Shown: positions 26,057 to 35,624 of the stretch, piece by piece
Layout of the letters: the number at the start of each line of letters is the position of its first letter
How positions within the stretch are numbered: position 1 is the stretch's first letter
Assembly: GCF_022531965.1 (NCBI RefSeq)
Contig: NZ_CP092831.1
Location: forward strand, 2,012,001-2,076,000
DNA length: 64,000 bases
Direction of reading: 5' to 3'
Source: Paenibacillus peoriae
Lineage (GTDB): Bacteria > Bacillota > Bacilli > Paenibacillales > Paenibacillaceae
Made by a program: the position numbers and the translations under genes
The notes under the pieces: generated by a model
Seen by the model: only the letters and a program-made list of their open reading frames with translations
Databases searched by the model: none
Told to the model about the DNA's origin: nothing

Positions 26057-27298
26057 GTGTTCAAATGTAGATCACACAATGAACAGAACACAGAACAAAC
26101 CGTAGATAAACACGCTTTAATATTCGGCCTTATCTCTGTATTTCTTTGCGGAATAGGCTTCAGTATCATAATACCTGTCGTCCCATTCTTAGTGCAGCCT
26201 TATACAAGCAGTCCGGGAGAACAAGCTATAGTTGTTACGCTGCTGACCTCTGTTTATGCATTCTGCGTGTTTTTTGCGGCTCCCGTACTTGGAGCTTTGA
26301 GCGACAAATATGGCCGTCGTCCATTGCTCTTAGTATGCCTTTTGGGTTCCGCAATTGGGTACTTGGTTTTTGGCATAGGAGGAGCTCTATGGGTACTATT
26401 TGCTGGGCGCATCATAGAAGGGTTAACAGGCGGGAGCATAAGCACGATCTTCGCCTATTTTGCAGACATCATTCCTCCAGAAGAGAGAACCAAATACTTT
26501 GGATGGGTGAGTGCGGTTGTAGGTGTAGGCACTGTCATTGGGCCAACTCTAGGCGGATTACTTGCCAAGTTTGGTTATTCTGTACCCATGTATTTTGGAG
26601 CAATCATAACTTTATTGAACGTTGTTTATGGATTCTTTTTTATGCCTGAGAGCCTTGACAAGAAACATAGACTGAAAGAGATTACCTTTGTAAGACTGAA
26701 TCCATTTACACAGCTTGCAAATCTGCTTTCCATGAAAAACTTAAATAGGTTACTTGTCTCTGCGTTCTTACTTTGGATACCCAACGGATCTTTACAGGCC
26801 GTTTTTTCACAATTTACAATGGATACTTTCAGTTGGAGGCCTGCACTAATCGGACTTATGTTTTCAATTATGGGTTTCCAAGACATCATTTCACAAGGTT
26901 TCATCATGCCCAAGCTTTTGATAAAACTTAATGATAAACAGATAGCCATTCTTGGAATGGTTTCGGAGATTATAGGTTACAGTCTTATTGCGCTATCTAC
27001 TTTGTTCTCATTCTATCCTCTTTTTATCGCTGGAATGTTTATATTTGGTTTTGGTGATTCGATCTTTGGACCTTCATTCAACGGGATGCTCTCCAAGTCT
27101 GTCGATTCTAGTGAACAAGGAAGGATTCAAGGAGGTAGTCAATCTATTCAGGCTTTAGCAAGAATGATTGGGCCTATTATTGGGGGTCAAATCTATGTAT
27201 CACTTGGTCATGCCGCACCCGCTTTTATGGGTATAATCCTTATAACAGCGGCAATACCAGTTTTATATAAGCGAACGCATGCTACCTACTTTCTTTAG
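26057..27298 (+). CDS. MFS multidrug/tetracycline-type efflux transporter
   Basis: 413 aa, 12 predicted membrane segments. Motif A is GALSDKYGRRPLL, and motif C-like glycine-rich VVGVGTVIGPTLGGLLAKFG in TM5 marks a drug:H+ antiporter of the TetA-like DHA1 group. The start is a GTG at 26057 after AAGGGGAG; an overlapping ATG at 26052 is in another frame and stops early. Regulated by the upstream MarR protein through two operators. Its substrate is unknown, and TetA-like topology is not proof of tetracycline export. Confidence 0.88.
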   Translation: MFKCRSHNEQNTEQTVDKHALIFGLISVFLCGIGFSIIIPVVPFLVQPYTSSPGEQAIVVTLLTSVYAFCVFFAAPVLGALSDKYGRRPLLLVCLLGSAIGYLVFGIGGALWVLFAGRIIEGLTGGSISTIFAYFADIIPPEERTKYFGWVSAVVGVGTVIGPTLGGLLAKFGYSVPMYFGAIITLLNVVYGFFFMPESLDKKHRLKEITFVRLNPFTQLANLLSMKNLNRLLVSAFLLWIPNGSLQAVFSQFTMDTFSWRPALIGLMFSIMGFQDIISQGFIMPKLLIKLNDKQIAILGMVSEIIGYSLIALSTLFSFYPLFIAGMFIFGFGDSIFGPSFNGMLSKSVDSSEQGRIQGGSQSIQALARMIGPIIGGQIYVSLGHAAPAFMGIILITAAIPVLYKRTHATYFL

Positions 27299-27300
27299 GC

Positions 27301-27342
27301 AATAGGGTTTCAGAACTCAGGGACAAGTTCTGAAACCCTATT
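27301..27342. terminator. Long perfect hairpin between convergent MFS and nrdF
   Basis: 17-bp perfect stem AATAGGGTTTCAGAACT / AGTTCTGAAACCCTATT with an 8-nt loop. The plus-strand side is followed by TTTGTTT. It can serve both converging transcripts. Confidence 0.85.
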
Positions 27343-27367
27343 TGTTTACAGTTTTACGTAATTGTAC

Positions 27368-28333
27368 TTATACGCCAAAATTAAAATCATCATCTGTCAG
27401 CGGCTCTACATTCATCGCCCGCACATAGCCGTTTCCTTTTTTAGAAAAGAAATCATGCTGCTTAGTATGGGTGCTGATGCCGTTGAATACAATGGGATTA
27501 ACTTCTTCTTCTTCAAACAGTGGATCAAAGCCCAAGTTCATCATGGCCTTGTTGGCATTATAGCGCAAAAAGACTTTCACATCGTCTACGAGTCCAATAG
27601 GGGTGTAAATTTGCTCGGTGTATTGTTCCTCGTTATTATGCAAGTAGCGCAGCAAGCCTACCAGCGTCTGGTAAAGATCACGTTGTTCTTCCTCGTCCAA
27701 TTCTGCATAAATCTCCTGTGCCAGTACACCTACGTACACACCGTGAATACTTTCGTCCCGTAAGATCAAATCGATAATTTCTCCACTACATGTCAGCTTG
27801 CCCTGGCCCGCCAGATAAAGAGGATAGAAGAAGCCGCTATAAAACAAATAGCTTTCTAACAGCACCGACGCAGCCATCGCGAGATAGAGGTCTTTCGGTG
27901 TGTGGATATTCATATAATATTGACGAATGGTTTCTGCTTTGGTTTGGAGATGTGGATTTTCTTCTACCCAGCGGAATACACCGTCAATTTCTTCCGTGGA
28001 AGCTAGCGTTGTAAAGATGCTACTATACGACTTGGCATGAATTTGTTCCATCATCGCCATAAAGCTTAGTACGGCTTTGCGTTGTAGTCCGTCCACATGC
28101 TCCATAATTTGCGGCATACCCACGCCGCCTTGAATGGTATCCAGTAGCGTTAGTCCGCCTAGCACCTTCATGTAGGCTTCTTTTTCGATATCACTGAGGG
28201 TTACCCAGGACATTTTATCGTCAGACAACGGGATTTCGTCATCCGTCCAAAATTGCATAATGTTCTGGTTCCAGAACATCAGTGTGAAATCATCGTCCGA
28301 GCGATTCCAGTTTACAGCTTGTATACCTGTCAT
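27368..28333 (-). CDS. nrdF: Ribonucleotide reductase class Ib, beta subunit
   Basis: 321 aa, usual NrdF length. Dimetal-site residues are visible: Asp in [11 protein letters not shown], Glu and His in [11 protein letters not shown] (with the radical Tyr in KSYSS), and later [14 protein letters not shown]. The C-terminal DDDFNFGV is the tail that docks into NrdE. It makes the tyrosyl radical (Mn or Fe cofactor with NrdI). The ATG at 28333 has GGGAG 10 nt upstream; an ATG at 28342 lies on the ribosome site. The nrdE-nrdF gap is 219 bp and contains a structured element. Confidence 0.94.
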   Translation of the reverse strand: MTGIQAVNWNRSDDDFTLMFWNQNIMQFWTDDEIPLSDDKMSWVTLSDIEKEAYMKVLGGLTLLDTIQGGVGMPQIMEHVDGLQRKAVLSFMAMMEQIHAKSYSSIFTTLASTEEIDGVFRWVEENPHLQTKAETIRQYYMNIHTPKDLYLAMAASVLLESYLFYSGFFYPLYLAGQGKLTCSGEIIDLILRDESIHGVYVGVLAQEIYAELDEEEQRDLYQTLVGLLRYLHNNEEQYTEQIYTPIGLVDDVKVFLRYNANKAMMNLGFDPLFEEEEVNPIVFNGISTHTKQHDFFSKKGNGYVRAMNVEPLTDDDFNFGV

Positions 28334-28402
28334 TGTTAGCATTCTCCCTTCAGCTTGCGAGATTCCCTGGAAACACACATTGAAATAGTGCAGGCGAATC
28401 AT

Positions 28403-28486
28403 CGTATGCTTGACATACGGAAGCTGTATCCGCGAGGGTCTTGTCCAGTCCCGTAAAGGTCTAAACCACACGCTGGATACAGCTTC
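28403..28486 (-). ncRNA. Structured RNA element in the nrdE-nrdF gap
   Basis: Two adjoining helices on the transcript. GAAGCTGTATCC / GGATACAGCTTC (28486-28475 and 28431-28420) is a perfect 12-bp stem closing 43 nt that hold a GGT-TTAG-ACC mini-hairpin and a GGG/CCC pair. Directly after it, CGTATG-TCAAG-CATACG (28419-28403) forms a second perfect hairpin. No T-run follows, so it is not a standard terminator. It could be a processing or stabilising element, a regulator of nrdF translation, or an intron scar. Class unknown. Confidence 0.55.
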
Positions 28487-28552
28487 TAATGCAAAGCATC
28501 CATATCTATTTAAAATCTAATTTTTATACTACAGCTTGTTACCATTTATGCT

Positions 28553-30637
28553 TTAGATGGAGCAGGTGAGACACTCTTCCACAGACAGCTTTTTAGTGCG
28601 TGTGTAGTATAACGATTTAAGTCCTTTGTGTGCGGCGTACAGATAGCAACGTGCTAACTGACGCGTAGTCACGTCACTGTTCACATGAAGCACGGTCGAA
28701 ATTCCTTGGTCCACATGCGGCTGGATTTCTGCAATCAGATCCAGCACTTTGAATTGGTCCATTTGATAAGCAGATTTATAGAAGAACACGTTATCCTTTT
28801 GCAAATAAGGCATTGGATAGTAGGTCGTCGAATTGGCATAGGTACGGGTTTCAATCTGCTCAACAATCGGCATAACACTGGATGTTGCATTTTGAATGTA
28901 CGAAATGCTGGCAGTCGGCGCAATTGCCATACGATAGGCGTGGTACAGGCCATTTTTCATCACATCTGCTTTTAATTTGTCCCAGTCCGCTGTAGTCGGA
29001 ACATAGATGCCCTTGAATAACTCTTGCACACGTGCAGTTGTTGGACGATAATCTGTGTTCAGGTATCGGTCAAAATATACGCCTGTCGCATAATCCGATT
29101 CCTCAAATCCATAAAAGCTTTGTCCAGCCGCTTTCGCGATTTCCATACTCTTTTCGATGGAATGATAGTTCATCGTCATGAAGAAGGTACGGACAAAGTC
29201 TTTTGCTTCATTGCTTTCATACGCAATTTTGTTCTTGGCAAAGTAGCCGTGCAGATTCATGACACCCAAACCGACGGAATGCATTTCACGGTTCGCTTTC
29301 GCGACACCTGGTGCATTAGCTACTTGGGTCATATCGCTGACCGAAGTAAGAGCAATCATACCCTCGTGAACGGATTCGCGGATTTTGCCATGCTCCATCA
29401 CATTTACAATGTTCAGAGAAGCCAGATTACAGCTCACGTCCCGGCGGATAGTATCCTGTTGTCCGTAATCTGTAATTTCGGAAGTTTCCTGCAACTGGAA
29501 GATTTCCGTGCATAAGTTCGACATCTTGACTTGACCCACGTTTTTAAGAGCATGTGCCTGGTTCGCGTTACTTTTGTTCATGATATATGGATAACCAGAC
29601 TCCAACTGAATCATGGCAATTTTCGTCAGCATGTCACGTGCGCTCATCGCTATTTTTTTCTTCACCCGATCGTCGGCGAGCAGCGTGTCGTACATTTCAT
29701 CCAAATCCATGTCGTCCAGATGTGTTCCATAGGCTTTGAACACACTGTAAGGAGCAAATACATGCAGCGGTTCGTTATCTTGAGCCAGCTTGTAAAAGCG
29801 ATTTGGCACCAGTAATCCAATCGAAAGTGTCTTGAGACGTACTCTTTCGTCAGCATTGATTTTTTTGCTATCCAGGAACTCCAGCACGTCCCATCCGAAA
29901 ATGTTGTAATAGGCTGCCCCAGAGCCTTTGCGTTGCCCCATTTGATCTGCGTAGGAGAAGCCGTCTTCCATCAGCTTCAGCACAGGCATAATGCCTTTTG
30001 CTGCGCCTTCTACGCCTTTAATCGCTTCGCCGCGTGCCCGCAGCTTCGACAGGTTAACGGCAACACCGCCCCCGATTTTGGACAACTGCATGCAGGTGTT
30101 CAGCACATAGTTGATCGAGTTCAGGGAGTCGTCCATTTCGAGCAGGAAGCAGGATACCAATTCCCCACGGCGGCTTTTGCCTGCATTCAGGAACGTTGGT
30201 GTCGCTGGCTGGAGACGTTGCTCCATCATCGAGCGAGACAACAGGCGTGCCGTATCGGCGTTACCGCGTCCTAAATGCAGCGCGACAGCAGCAACCCGGT
30301 CAGGGTAATGTTCCAGATAGACTTTACGGTCGTTACTCTTCATTGCATAGTCGGTATAAAACTTGGATGCTGCCATATAGGAAGGAAATTTAAAATTATA
30401 GCTATGAGTGATATGGAAAATATCATTAATTTCGTCAGCCGTGTAGCTGTTATAGAAATTTTCGTAATAATCATTCTCAATCATATACAGCACTTGAGCG
30501 GCTGTGTCAGCAAACTTCAAACTCCGTTCCTGAACTTCCTTCATAAACTCTGCTACAGCCTCTTGGTCTTTTTCCAATTGGAAAAAGCCGTCTGTATCGC
30601 GTTTCATCAACATGTTGTTCAATTCAATATGCCGCAA
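28553..30637 (-). CDS. nrdE: Ribonucleotide reductase class Ib, alpha subunit
   Basis: 694 aa, full length. It has the first redox Cys in GELVSCFLLEMDD, the active-site N-x-C-x-E in MSNLCTEIFQ, the second redox Cys in VSCNLASLNI, the allosteric/fold motif APTASISYIQNATSS, and a C-terminal CLTC pair that is re-reduced by NrdH/thioredoxin. It reduces ribonucleoside diphosphates to deoxy forms in the cytosol. It overlaps the end of nrdI by 14 nt (translational coupling). No nrdH lies in this cluster. Confidence 0.95.
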   Translation of the reverse strand: MRHIELNNMLMKRDTDGFFQLEKDQEAVAEFMKEVQERSLKFADTAAQVLYMIENDYYENFYNSYTADEINDIFHITHSYNFKFPSYMAASKFYTDYAMKSNDRKVYLEHYPDRVAAVALHLGRGNADTARLLSRSMMEQRLQPATPTFLNAGKSRRGELVSCFLLEMDDSLNSINYVLNTCMQLSKIGGGVAVNLSKLRARGEAIKGVEGAAKGIMPVLKLMEDGFSYADQMGQRKGSGAAYYNIFGWDVLEFLDSKKINADERVRLKTLSIGLLVPNRFYKLAQDNEPLHVFAPYSVFKAYGTHLDDMDLDEMYDTLLADDRVKKKIAMSARDMLTKIAMIQLESGYPYIMNKSNANQAHALKNVGQVKMSNLCTEIFQLQETSEITDYGQQDTIRRDVSCNLASLNIVNVMEHGKIRESVHEGMIALTSVSDMTQVANAPGVAKANREMHSVGLGVMNLHGYFAKNKIAYESNEAKDFVRTFFMTMNYHSIEKSMEIAKAAGQSFYGFEESDYATGVYFDRYLNTDYRPTTARVQELFKGIYVPTTADWDKLKADVMKNGLYHAYRMAIAPTASISYIQNATSSVMPIVEQIETRTYANSTTYYPMPYLQKDNVFFYKSAYQMDQFKVLDLIAEIQPHVDQGISTVLHVNSDVTTRQLARCYLYAAHKGLKSLYYTRTKKLSVEECLTCSI

Positions 30638-30983
30638 CTCGGCTCACCTCCTGTTTAAAACGCTCTACATCTCCGAACGTTCCAGATAATTCAAATTTAC
30701 TAATCACGGGGACATTATAATGATCGGCAATCAAATCCGCACTTTTGGCAAATTTCTCACCCCAGTTACGGTTGCCGCTTGCAGCTACACCAACAAGGTT
30801 TTGAGCATTCTTTTTCAAAAAGGAAGATACCCTCTCAGGTATCTGCCCAAACCCAGTTGTATATGTAATAAGTACGTAAGGTTCTTCTATAGTCATTTGC
30901 TCCTCGATCTGAACCGCTGGAAGCTTGAGCTTGTTTATAAATCTTTTTACATTGCCGGTCTTGGAATCATATGCAATCAGCAT
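30624..30983 (-). CDS. nrdI: NrdI flavodoxin-like activator of NrdF
   Basis: 119 aa. MLIAYDSKTGNVKRFINKL (FMN phosphate loop), ITYTTGFGQIPERVSSFLK and GVAASGNRNWGEKFAKSADL are typical. NrdI supplies oxidant for assembling the dimanganese-tyrosyl cofactor of NrdF. The start at 30983 with AAGGAGG 9 nt upstream is clear; an upstream in-frame ATG at 31073 is unlikely. First gene of nrdI-nrdE-nrdF, behind NrdR boxes. Confidence 0.93.
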   Translation of the reverse strand: MLIAYDSKTGNVKRFINKLKLPAVQIEEQMTIEEPYVLITYTTGFGQIPERVSSFLKKNAQNLVGVAASGNRNWGEKFAKSADLIADHYNVPVISKFELSGTFGDVERFKQEVSRVAAY

Positions 30984-31149
30984 GGTATGCAACCTCCTTA
31001 AACATTTAACGAAAAAAGAAAACGGCATTGCCTGGGATCTATTATAGATGGAATCCCTTGCTGGCTGCGCCATTTAAGATTTTTGACTCTATATTTACAT
31101 GTATTTTCATACCTGTATCTTCAAGATATCGGGCATAAATACGTTTTTT

Positions 31150-31202
31150 ACACTATATTTAGAGTACATTCTCTATTTTATATCTATATATAGTTTTGTC
31201 AA
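31150..31202 (-). promoter_or_regulatory. nrd promoter with two NrdR boxes
   Basis: Minus-strand -35 TTGACA (31202-31197), 16-bp spacer, -10 TAAAAT (31180-31175). NrdR box 2 (31181-31196, core CTATATATAG) exactly fills the spacer. Box 1, ACACTATATTTAGAGT (31150-31165), lies just past the start site. The cores are 31 bp apart, about three helical turns, as known for NrdR tandem boxes. High dATP would drive NrdR repression. Leader to nrdI ~185 nt; the plus-strand part up to 31390 shows no gene. Confidence 0.85.
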
Positions 31203-31390
31203 TCGGTCTAGAGGGGATCAGAGGACCCAGATCGGGTAGAAGTCCAAGCGGGGTGCGGAAAAGAGCGAAAGAACTTTTTTTTCGTAAGTATGTTAAAAAA
31301 GTATTGGAGTTTTTGAGGGTGAAGATGTACGATTTGTCAATGGGCAATTGAATGGAAAATTTACATTTTACTGTAGAAAGGATGAAGTGA

Positions 31391-31753
31391 ATGGGAAGTG
31401 ATTCTATGGAAGTTCAATCGTTTAATACGATCTTTTTTATCGTATTTGGACTCATTGCTTTTGTAATGATTATGGGAATTGTCAAAACGATCGGAGCGGG
31501 CCTGTCCAATCAAGCAGCCGAACGGGTACAACGTTCATGTAAGGTTGTGGATAAACGGACGAGAGTGCGTGGGGGATCAGGCGATTTTTCAGCTTCGACC
31601 TATTATTATATCACCTTTCAGTTTGACGGGGGTGAGCGTAAGGAGCTGGAGGTGAAGGATAGGGACTTTGGTATGATTGTGATCGGGGATCGTGGGGAGC
31701 TTCATTATAAAGGTACACGTTTTCTGGAGTTTGTGAGAGTAATGGAAGCATAA
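31391..31753 (+). CDS. DUF2500 family membrane protein
   Basis: 120 aa. One N-terminal membrane helix (IFFIVFGLIAFVMIMGIV) is followed by a soluble domain with VVDKRTRVRGGSGDFSAST, YYYITFQFDGGERKELEV and GDRGELHYKGTRFLEF, the DUF2500 pattern. The role is unknown. AAAGGA lies before the ATG. A GNAT gene follows at 39 bp. Confidence 0.85.
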   Translation: MGSDSMEVQSFNTIFFIVFGLIAFVMIMGIVKTIGAGLSNQAAERVQRSCKVVDKRTRVRGGSGDFSASTYYYITFQFDGGERKELEVKDRDFGMIVIGDRGELHYKGTRFLEFVRVMEA

Positions 31754-31792
31754 AGGTGCTTAAACAAATACATAATCGGAGGGAAGATTACG

Positions 31793-32353
31793 ATGCCGCA
31801 TATCATTGGAAAACGAGTTGTATTGAGAGAATACCGTCAAGAGGATATACCAGATATCCGAAAATGGGTCAATGACCCGGAAATCACACGTGGTTTAAGC
31901 GACGTGTTTATCTATCCGCATTCACAGGTGAATAGTGAATCTTTTGTACAGATGATGATTGACGGCAACCCCGAGATCAAAGGTTTTGTCATTGCGCATA
32001 AAGACACCCTGGATTATATCGGACAATTGGACTTATTTAAAATCAACTGGGTGAATCGGCATGCCACCCTTGGAATTGTGATCGGGCGTGACGGTGATCT
32101 GGGCAAAGGTTATGGACGGGAAGCGATCCGGCTGTTACAAAAATTTGCATTTCATACGCTGAACCTACATCGACTGGAGCTGGAGGTCTATGCGTTCAAT
32201 GAACGTGCACACCGTTGCTATTTGGCCAGCGGCTTCAAGGAGGAAGGGCGGCTGCGGGAAAAGCTATTCAGGGAAGGGCGATACTATGACATTATTCAGA
32301 TGGGGATTTTGCGAAGTGAATATGAGGCTGCACAGCAATCGACGGAATCCTGA
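31793..32353 (+). CDS. GNAT N-acetyltransferase (RimJ/RimL type)
   Basis: 186 aa. The GNAT acetyl-CoA loop is present as GDLGKGYGREAIRLLQKFAF, followed by LNLHRLELEVYAFNERAHRCY and GFKEEGRLREKLFREGRYYD, the hallmark of RimJ/RimL-like acetyltransferases. It acetylates an amino group of a protein or small molecule; the substrate is not evident. GGAGGG precedes the ATG. The next MFS gene starts 2 nt after the stop and has no ribosome site of its own, so it depends on coupling. Confidence 0.9.
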   Translation: MPHIIGKRVVLREYRQEDIPDIRKWVNDPEITRGLSDVFIYPHSQVNSESFVQMMIDGNPEIKGFVIAHKDTLDYIGQLDLFKINWVNRHATLGIVIGRDGDLGKGYGREAIRLLQKFAFHTLNLHRLELEVYAFNERAHRCYLASGFKEEGRLREKLFREGRYYDIIQMGILRSEYEAAQQSTES

Positions 32354-32355
32354 GA

Positions 32356-33579
32356 GTGCAACCTCATAAGCTATATTACTCCGTCAGCTTTCTTCAATTT
32401 TTTATGAGTGAAATCACGGGGACTACGCTCATCCTTTTTTTATTAGCTAAAGGACTTTCTTTGCAGAGTGCGAACTTCTTACTGGTTGTATTCTTTATAA
32501 GTATTTTTCTGTTTGAGATACCTACTGGGGCTATTGCAGACAAGTATGGAAGAAAAATCTCTGTTATTTTGGGACTTTGTTGTTTTCTAGCCTATAGTGT
32601 ATTGTTCGTTTCGACAGATCATATCGGGGTGCTTGTGTTTGCACAAGTCTTTGGAGGTCTGGCTATATGTTTACAATCAGGTTCGTTGGAATCATGGGTT
32701 GTGGAAAATAGTGATAAGCCCATGGAAGTTCTTTTTACAACCTCTAACAGTATACAGTACATTTCAGGATTTATTTGTGGTCTGTTGGGGGCCTTCCTCG
32801 CAACTTTTAACTATTCACTTCCATGGGCGGTTAGCATTTTATCTATTATTGTATGCATTTTTCTATGCTTCTTTTATATGGATGAGGAGAATGTGGCTCA
32901 TCGAAAGACGTCCACTACCCGCATTAAAACGATTATCGGAGAAAGTGTCCGTATCGGTTTTGAAAATAAGTCTATCTGGATTGTGTTTATGATTGGCTTA
33001 TTTATCAGCTTTTCAAACTCGGCTGGAAATACATTTCAACAGCCACGTCTGGTGGGCCTTTCCGAACAAGGGATTTGGATTATGGGGTTTATCAAGGCAG
33101 GGTATTCACTATGTATGACTTTGGGAAGCTACCTGGTTCGAAAGCTAGGCGCACGATACAGTGATGTACATATACTCATGTATGCTTGCGGCATGATTGG
33201 AGTATGGCTCATTTTTGCCGGTGCGTTCAACACATTTTATCCTGTACTGCTTACCTTTTTGATCTATGAAATGGGGCGCGGCATGTACCCGGTTGCCAAA
33301 CAAATTTTTCTGAACAAAAGAATCTCTAATGAGTATCGTTCTACACTACTATCTCTGGATTCTGCGATTTCACAATTAGGCATGTGCATAGGTTTAATCG
33401 TGACAGGGATCATCAGTCGTAATTTTACGGATTTGTCTTCCGATCAAACACCTATTCAAATATCTTGGGTAATGTGTGGGGGGATTGCGTTGATTCCTAT
33501 CATTTTATTGTTTTACGTCAATCGTGTATCAGGGAAAAGTAATTCTTGGAAAGAAAAAGAAACCAAACAGAATATGTAA
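32356..33579 (+). CDS. MFS transporter
   Basis: 407 aa, ~12 membrane segments, motif A ADKYGRKISVILG. Start GTG at 32356, 2 nt after the acetyltransferase stop and without a clear ribosome site, implying translational coupling with that gene. The pairing of an acetyltransferase and an exporter is seen in some resistance or metabolite-export loci, but the substrate is unknown. Lys-rich C-terminal tail (KGKSNSWKEKETKQ-like) on the cytosolic side. Confidence 0.85.
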   Translation: MQPHKLYYSVSFLQFFMSEITGTTLILFLLAKGLSLQSANFLLVVFFISIFLFEIPTGAIADKYGRKISVILGLCCFLAYSVLFVSTDHIGVLVFAQVFGGLAICLQSGSLESWVVENSDKPMEVLFTTSNSIQYISGFICGLLGAFLATFNYSLPWAVSILSIIVCIFLCFFYMDEENVAHRKTSTTRIKTIIGESVRIGFENKSIWIVFMIGLFISFSNSAGNTFQQPRLVGLSEQGIWIMGFIKAGYSLCMTLGSYLVRKLGARYSDVHILMYACGMIGVWLIFAGAFNTFYPVLLTFLIYEMGRGMYPVAKQIFLNKRISNEYRSTLLSLDSAISQLGMCIGLIVTGIISRNFTDLSSDQTPIQISWVMCGGIALIPIILLFYVNRVSGKSNSWKEKETKQNM

Positions 33580-33597
33580 TGTAAAAGTTAATGTAGA

Positions 33598-33626
33598 AGG
33601 GCTGAACAGCATGGTCTGTCAGCCCT
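33598..33626. terminator. Hairpin between convergent MFS and solute-binding-protein genes
   Basis: Perfect 8-bp stem AGGGCTGA / TCAGCCCT. There is no strong T-run on either side, so efficiency is uncertain. Confidence 0.55.
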
Positions 33627-33652
33627 GTAATATTTCATTAAAAAGGCAAACC

Positions 33653-35344
33653 CTATTTTTCGCCGTACCACAGTTTCAGCCGATTTTGAATTAGGCCAGT
33701 GTAGATTTCTTCAGCCTTTGGCACACCCGCCTGATCCAGCTCTTGGAGCATGCGGTCATACACAGCGTCGAACTGATCTGGCTTGGCGAGTACGGCCTCA
33801 GGAATGCGTTTGCGTACAATGTCCTGCGACTTTTGATAAATAACATTGTAATTCGTATTGGTCGGAACAGGCATGTTGTAGGCAGCCCCCCACTCTTTTA
33901 CCGGAAAATCTTTTTCGTTCGGGAACAGGTCTTTCCACGTATGGGCTTTGTATGCCTGAAGGGACTCTTTCTCGGCTTGACTATAATTTTCGGTAATCAT
34001 CTCCGGATAATTGGTTGTGTAATAATTGCCCGAAGGGTCCTTCACGCTATCGCCGTAATGTGGACCCCATATCCAGTACAAACCGATACCTGACTCTCTG
34101 CTAAAAGAAGCGTTATCGGTGTTCTTACGTTGTTGCACATCCGCCGGAATGACTCGTTTGCCATTCTCTACGTTGTAATGCTGGCCTTCAATTCCCCAAT
34201 TACGTAAAATTTGTCCTTCGTCGGAGGCCAGAAAATCCAGAAACTTGATAGCTCGCACCGGATTTTTACATGAGGTTGTAATTCCGATCCCGGATGCGGT
34301 ATCGAAGCCGATGGGCTGGAGGGAATGGTCCTCGTATTTCTCATTTAAAGTGACTGGAAAATGGGCGTAAGTGAATTCATCCTTACCTGCTGCTTTGAGC
34401 GCATTTTCGGCATCTTGATAGTTCCATTCCTGATCAATGAGTCCGATGACACGGCCTGCGGCAATTTTGGACTTGTACTGATCACTTTTTTGCACAAAAG
34501 TATCCTTATCCAACAGTCCCTCATTGTACATATGGTTCAACCAGCGGAAATATTCACGTTCTTCTGGGCGCTTGTAGTGAAGAATGGCTTTGTGTGTTTT
34601 AGGATCAATATAATATTCGCCATCGTCGGGTCCACCTGTAGCAGTAACAGCCGGGTTTGTCACTGTAATTTGAATTTTCCAGTCCTCGGCATCGAGTGAT
34701 AGGGGGATGGTTCGCTGTCCATTGGTGGTTGGATATTTGGCGACATAATCTTTAAGTGCTTTTTCAAAATCTTGAACGGTGCGGATTTTAGGGTATCCGA
34801 GCTTCTTAAGTGCCTGGTGCTGGATTTCGAAGCCGGCTTGTGCATCAAACGCAATGTGATCCACACCCAGATTGGTCGGGATCGTGTAGATGGCTGGATC
34901 TTCACTACTATATTTAATACGATTAAAATAGTCTCCATACACTTTCTTAATGTTAGGGCCGTATTTGTCAATGAGGTCGGTTAAGTCAATGAGTGCCCCG
35001 GCATCGACTAACTTGCCAATGTCTGATTTAGGGTACACGAGATCTGGATATTCTCCGCTCGCTGCCATTAAAGCAAACTTTTCCTCGCCTCGACCATTGA
35101 CAGCATGTTCGGCATTTAGCGTAACGCCCGTTTTCTTGATAATTTCCTGTCCGACAGCATCCTTCATGTTGTTCCAGTTAGAGCTGGAATCACCGCCAAA
35201 GAAAGTAAATGTAATGGGACTGGTGTCATTAGGATCTTCCTTTTCTGCCTTACCGTCTGTTCCATTCGCACAGCCCGTTGTAACGAGCAGCAGCAAAGAC
35301 AGGAGTAGAATAGAGCTCTGTCGTACCGACCTGTTCATGAACAT
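33653..35344 (-). CDS. Extracellular solute-binding lipoprotein (LplA/YtcQ type)
   Basis: 563 aa. Signal peptide with lipobox TTGC (about Cys25), then PITFTFFGGDSSSNW and FLDFLASDEGQILRNWGIEG, marks of the large family-1 binding proteins of LplA/YtcQ class that take up oligosaccharides with LplB/YtcP permeases. No permease or ATPase gene is linked. The ATG at 35344 has AGGGGG 8 nt upstream. It is divergent from a LacI regulator and near a beta-mannosidase, so manno-oligosaccharides are a plausible ligand (inference). A near-consensus cre lies upstream. Confidence 0.85.
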   Translation of the reverse strand: MFMNRSVRQSSILLLSLLLLVTTGCANGTDGKAEKEDPNDTSPITFTFFGGDSSSNWNNMKDAVGQEIIKKTGVTLNAEHAVNGRGEEKFALMAASGEYPDLVYPKSDIGKLVDAGALIDLTDLIDKYGPNIKKVYGDYFNRIKYSSEDPAIYTIPTNLGVDHIAFDAQAGFEIQHQALKKLGYPKIRTVQDFEKALKDYVAKYPTTNGQRTIPLSLDAEDWKIQITVTNPAVTATGGPDDGEYYIDPKTHKAILHYKRPEEREYFRWLNHMYNEGLLDKDTFVQKSDQYKSKIAAGRVIGLIDQEWNYQDAENALKAAGKDEFTYAHFPVTLNEKYEDHSLQPIGFDTASGIGITTSCKNPVRAIKFLDFLASDEGQILRNWGIEGQHYNVENGKRVIPADVQQRKNTDNASFSRESGIGLYWIWGPHYGDSVKDPSGNYYTTNYPEMITENYSQAEKESLQAYKAHTWKDLFPNEKDFPVKEWGAAYNMPVPTNTNYNVIYQKSQDIVRKRIPEAVLAKPDQFDAVYDRMLQELDQAGVPKAEEIYTGLIQNRLKLWYGEK

Positions 35345-35378
35345 TTGCAAATCCCCCTTAATAAGTATGATTTACACA

Positions 35379-35393
35379 ATGTAAGTGCTTTCA
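35379..35393 (-). promoter_or_regulatory. Probable cre site upstream of the LplA-type gene
   Basis: ATGTAAGTGCTTTCA fits the cre consensus WTGNAANCGNWNNCW with one mismatch (T for the central C). It lies 35 bp upstream of the start codon, a roadblock/repression position. Confidence 0.55.
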
Positions 35394-35624
35394 ATAGTAA
35401 ATTGTAGGAAATAAAGAACCTCACGTCAAGTCATTTATAATTGTTTGTTATGCAGTTTGTTTTTTTATTAAGCAAACATATTTTAATGAAAAGTGTGGAT
35501 TTGTGTAAATCCATCGTTTGATGATCTAAAACAAAGTATGCTACGATGGTACCAGTTTATAGGCATACCTGTATATTTAGAAGACTAAGGTAGAAAAAGA
35601 TTTCGAATAGGGTTGGGTGAGGAG

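Noticed and set aside
25468..26169. Long hydrophobic open frame antisense to the MarR gene
   Set aside because: Mirror of the MarR and early MFS sequence; the Phe-rich composition comes from AAA/GAA codons on the other strand.
28334..28471. N-terminal extension of NrdF by 46 residues
   Set aside because: No ribosome site and no similarity to NrdF before MTGIQAVNW; the stretch is the structured RNA.
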